Source of the DNA: Dyadobacter diqingensis
GTDB taxonomy: Bacteria; Bacteroidota; Bacteroidia; Cytophagales; Spirosomataceae
Direction: 5' to 3'
NCBI RefSeq assembly: GCF_024220585.1
Contig: NZ_JAMXKF010000015.1
Location: 60,598 to 124,597, forward strand
Length of the DNA stretch: 64,000 nt
The stretch's first letter is position 1; each line of letters starts with the position of its first letter. The position numbers were made by a program, and so were the translations under genes. The notes below the pieces were generated by a model. It saw only the letters and a list, made by a program, of their open reading frames with translations. It made no database searches and was not told the DNA's origin. This document shows, one piece after another, positions 62,514 to 64,000 of this stretch.

Positions 62514-63161
62514 ATGGACGATTTGAACAAACAAATGTTATCAGCAGCCGTTGATGGCGATTTAGAGACTGTTGAAAGGATCGTTAGCCTTGGAGCAGAC
62601 ATCAACTATATCGATCGATGGGGCAATTTTGCCATGTTTACAGCTGCCTGGGAAGGAAATGTCAAGGCCTTGGATTTATTTCACAAGCTGGGCGCGAAGG
62701 TGACATTTGAGGATGCTAACCTGCTTTGTAATGCGGCGTATAATGGTCAGTTGAGTTCTGTAAAATGGTTATTGGATAAAGGCGAGGATGTAAATTTCGC
62801 TTTCGCAACGACTGGCGAAAATGCCTTGCATTACACGATTTCCAAAACAAGCGAGATGGATGCACGCGAAGATATCGTCAGGATTTTAATAGCGTCAGGT
62901 ATTGATGTAAATAAAAAAACGTTTCCGGGTGTATCGACGCTTTGTTTCATGCGTGACGCTTATCTTAAAGGAGAAACGCCACTGCACAGGGCCGCAGCAT
63001 ACGGAAGTACTGCGGTTATCAAAATGTTGTTAGATGCCGGAGCAAATGCCTCGGTAAAAGATGTAAACGGTGATACTCCCATATCCTGGGGAAGCTGGCA
63101 TCTGAGAGATTCTGACGCGTTGCGTTTGCTTGTTTACGACGGAGTTCCCGGTATTCATTAA
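62514..63161 (+). CDS. Ankyrin-repeat protein
   Basis: A 215-residue protein from ATG 62514; a TTG at 62505 is in frame. About five to six ankyrin repeats run along it, including DLETVERIVSLGADINYIDR, QLSSVKWLLDKGEDVNF and GETPLHRAAAYGSTAVI, the last being a canonical repeat. No signal peptide, so it is cytoplasmic and probably mediates protein-protein contact. The partner is not obvious. Confidence 0.85.
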   Translation: MDDLNKQMLSAAVDGDLETVERIVSLGADINYIDRWGNFAMFTAAWEGNVKALDLFHKLGAKVTFEDANLLCNAAYNGQLSSVKWLLDKGEDVNFAFATTGENALHYTISKTSEMDAREDIVRILIASGIDVNKKTFPGVSTLCFMRDAYLKGETPLHRAAAYGSTAVIKMLLDAGANASVKDVNGDTPISWGSWHLRDSDALRLLVYDGVPGIH

Positions 63162-63323
63162 CCGATAGGAGAACCTGGTTGAATAAACTATTCGATTTTG
63201 TAACTTTAATATGCGAGATGGGGGATCCATGGCAAGTCTCGGGTTAACATGATTGCAATTTCAGATATTTAAAATTTAAGCTCAGAGAGGATCAGATGTC
63301 GTTAAATTAACCGTCATTTCCGT

Positions 63324-63803
63324 ATGAAGTTCCCTTTTTTTATCCATTACATAGCACGAAAAAACTTTAGTTATTTCATTGTGCTGGTAATCTTAGCAGG
63401 CGGATGCAAACCCGAAGAACCGTATGTTTACGTCTGTAAAGATGGTTCTGTAAATATTCAGGAAGTTCCAAATCTCAGGCATCTCCAAAATACGTCATCA
63501 AAAGATACATTGACGACATTGGTCATCAGAACCGAAGAGCAATATCGAAAGTATGTTGTTGACAGGCTCGCAAAGATCGATTTTTCAAAAGAAACCTTAC
63601 TTGCCGGTCACCTACGCACTCCCATGCCAGGTCGCGTAGTCGCACAGCGTGTTACTAGTTCCTGTGCATCGAACAAGCTGGTTTATGATGTAGAAATTAA
63701 AGTTAATATTGATGGCATAACAGCTTCTGGTCAAGTACCCTTTTTTGTGAAAATACCCAAGATTCCCGAATCAACGAATGTGACTTTCAATGTGCACTTT
63801 TAG
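63324..63803 (+). CDS. Small lipoprotein of unknown function
   Basis: A 159-residue protein with a hydrophobic N-terminus and lipobox VILAGGCKPEEP. A second Cys-containing segment, VTSSCASN, lies near residue 115. I recognise no domain. It lies between the two copies of direct repeat A. Confidence 0.65.
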   Translation: MKFPFFIHYIARKNFSYFIVLVILAGGCKPEEPYVYVCKDGSVNIQEVPNLRHLQNTSSKDTLTTLVIRTEEQYRKYVVDRLAKIDFSKETLLAGHLRTPMPGRVVAQRVTSSCASNKLVYDVEIKVNIDGITASGQVPFFVKIPKIPESTNVTFNVHF

Positions 63804-63844
63804 AATGTTACGATAAGTTAGCTTGATGAATATTTCTTAGACAG

Positions 63845-63880
63845 TCGCAGTATTTGGTTAATTTGCGGCGGTCGGAGGCC
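63845..63880. repeat. Direct repeat A, right copy
   Basis: Matches 62357-62392 at 30 of 36 positions and includes GTTAATTTGCGGCGGTCGG. Nearby, CCGTTATTCGTAGTTT occurs twice (63886-63901 and 63908-63923) around a run of eight C residues (63902-63909). Confidence 0.65.
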
Positions 63881-63912
63881 ACGTGCCGTTATTCGTAGTT
63901 TCCCCCCCCGTT

Positions 63913-63940
63913 ATTCGTAGTTTTCAAACTACGAATTTTT
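63913..63940 (+). terminator. Terminator-like hairpin at the window end
   Basis: ATTCGTAGTTT (63913-63923) and AAACTACGAAT (63926-63936) form an 11-bp stem with a minimal loop, followed by TTTT. It is built partly from the 16-bp repeat just upstream and may terminate the lipoprotein transcript. Confidence 0.6.
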
Positions 63941-64000
63941 AATAATTTACCGTTTGTAACGGTATTCTGTTGTAAGACTTACTGACGAAACTATCTCCTA

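Noticed and set aside
1..64000. tRNA, rRNA or transposase genes
   Set aside because: I saw no cloverleaf-like or rRNA sequence and no transposase or integrase motif in any plausible frame.

Overview
The window reads as chromosome of a Bacteroidota bacterium, most likely a Cytophagales member near Dyadobacter (inference from protein style, not tested). The support is three SusC/SusD outer-membrane pairs, each preceded by an ECF sigma factor and a FecR anti-sigma; proteins with type IX secretion (T9SS) C-terminal domains; TAnnTTTG-type promoter motifs; and the near absence of Shine-Dalgarno sequences. Almost all genes lie on the + strand. The exceptions are a cold-shock gene, a PIN toxin-antitoxin pair and one small membrane protein.

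Layout. 0-14 kb is mostly housekeeping: the end of an MBOAT O-acyltransferase, a GroES-like protein, an aldo/keto reductase, a DEAD-box helicase, a DUF4173-like membrane protein, a polysaccharide deacetylase, CspA, a YheT-type hydrolase, a fused SerB-SerA protein next to a SerC-like aminotransferase (all three phosphorylated serine steps in two genes), a Tat-exported Gfo/Idh/MocA oxidoreductase and the PIN module. 14.3-35.4 kb is a large glycan-utilisation locus: sigma, FecR, SusC, SusD, a DUF3823 lipoprotein, a 1182-residue ThuA/beta-propeller/HEAT/LamG/azurin fusion, a second ThuA protein, a Gfo/Idh/MocA oxidoreductase, a sugar isomerase/epimerase, a PHP-like protein, GH43, a GH5-like enzyme and a sulfatase. 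35.9-41.3 kb holds secreted surface proteins, two with T9SS sorting domains, around a gene-poor stretch with remnants of decayed coding sequence. 41.4-54.9 kb is a second locus: sigma, FecR, SusC, SusD, an SGNH hydrolase whose catalytic blocks are circularly permuted, a secreted FAD oxidoreductase, an MFS transporter, and a gluconate-2-dehydrogenase subunit 3/GMC oxidoreductase pair. 55.4-62.2 kb is a third sigma/FecR/SusC/SusD set with no enzymes. The end carries an ankyrin-repeat protein and a small lipoprotein between direct repeats.

How it works together (inference). Substrate binding to each SusC/D pair is relayed through the SusC N-terminal STN domain to its FecR, which releases the sigma factor to raise transcription of that locus. 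The enzyme content (GMC, Gfo/Idh/MocA, sugar isomerase, ThuA, azurin) suggests that loci 1 and 2 process sugars partly by oxidation, not only by hydrolysis.

The most unusual items are the permuted SGNH hydrolase, a covarying RNA-like hairpin shared by the leaders of two susC genes, the ThuA-propeller-azurin fusion that lacks a haem site, the hydrophobic tails on the ECF sigma factors, and several families of short intergenic repeats.
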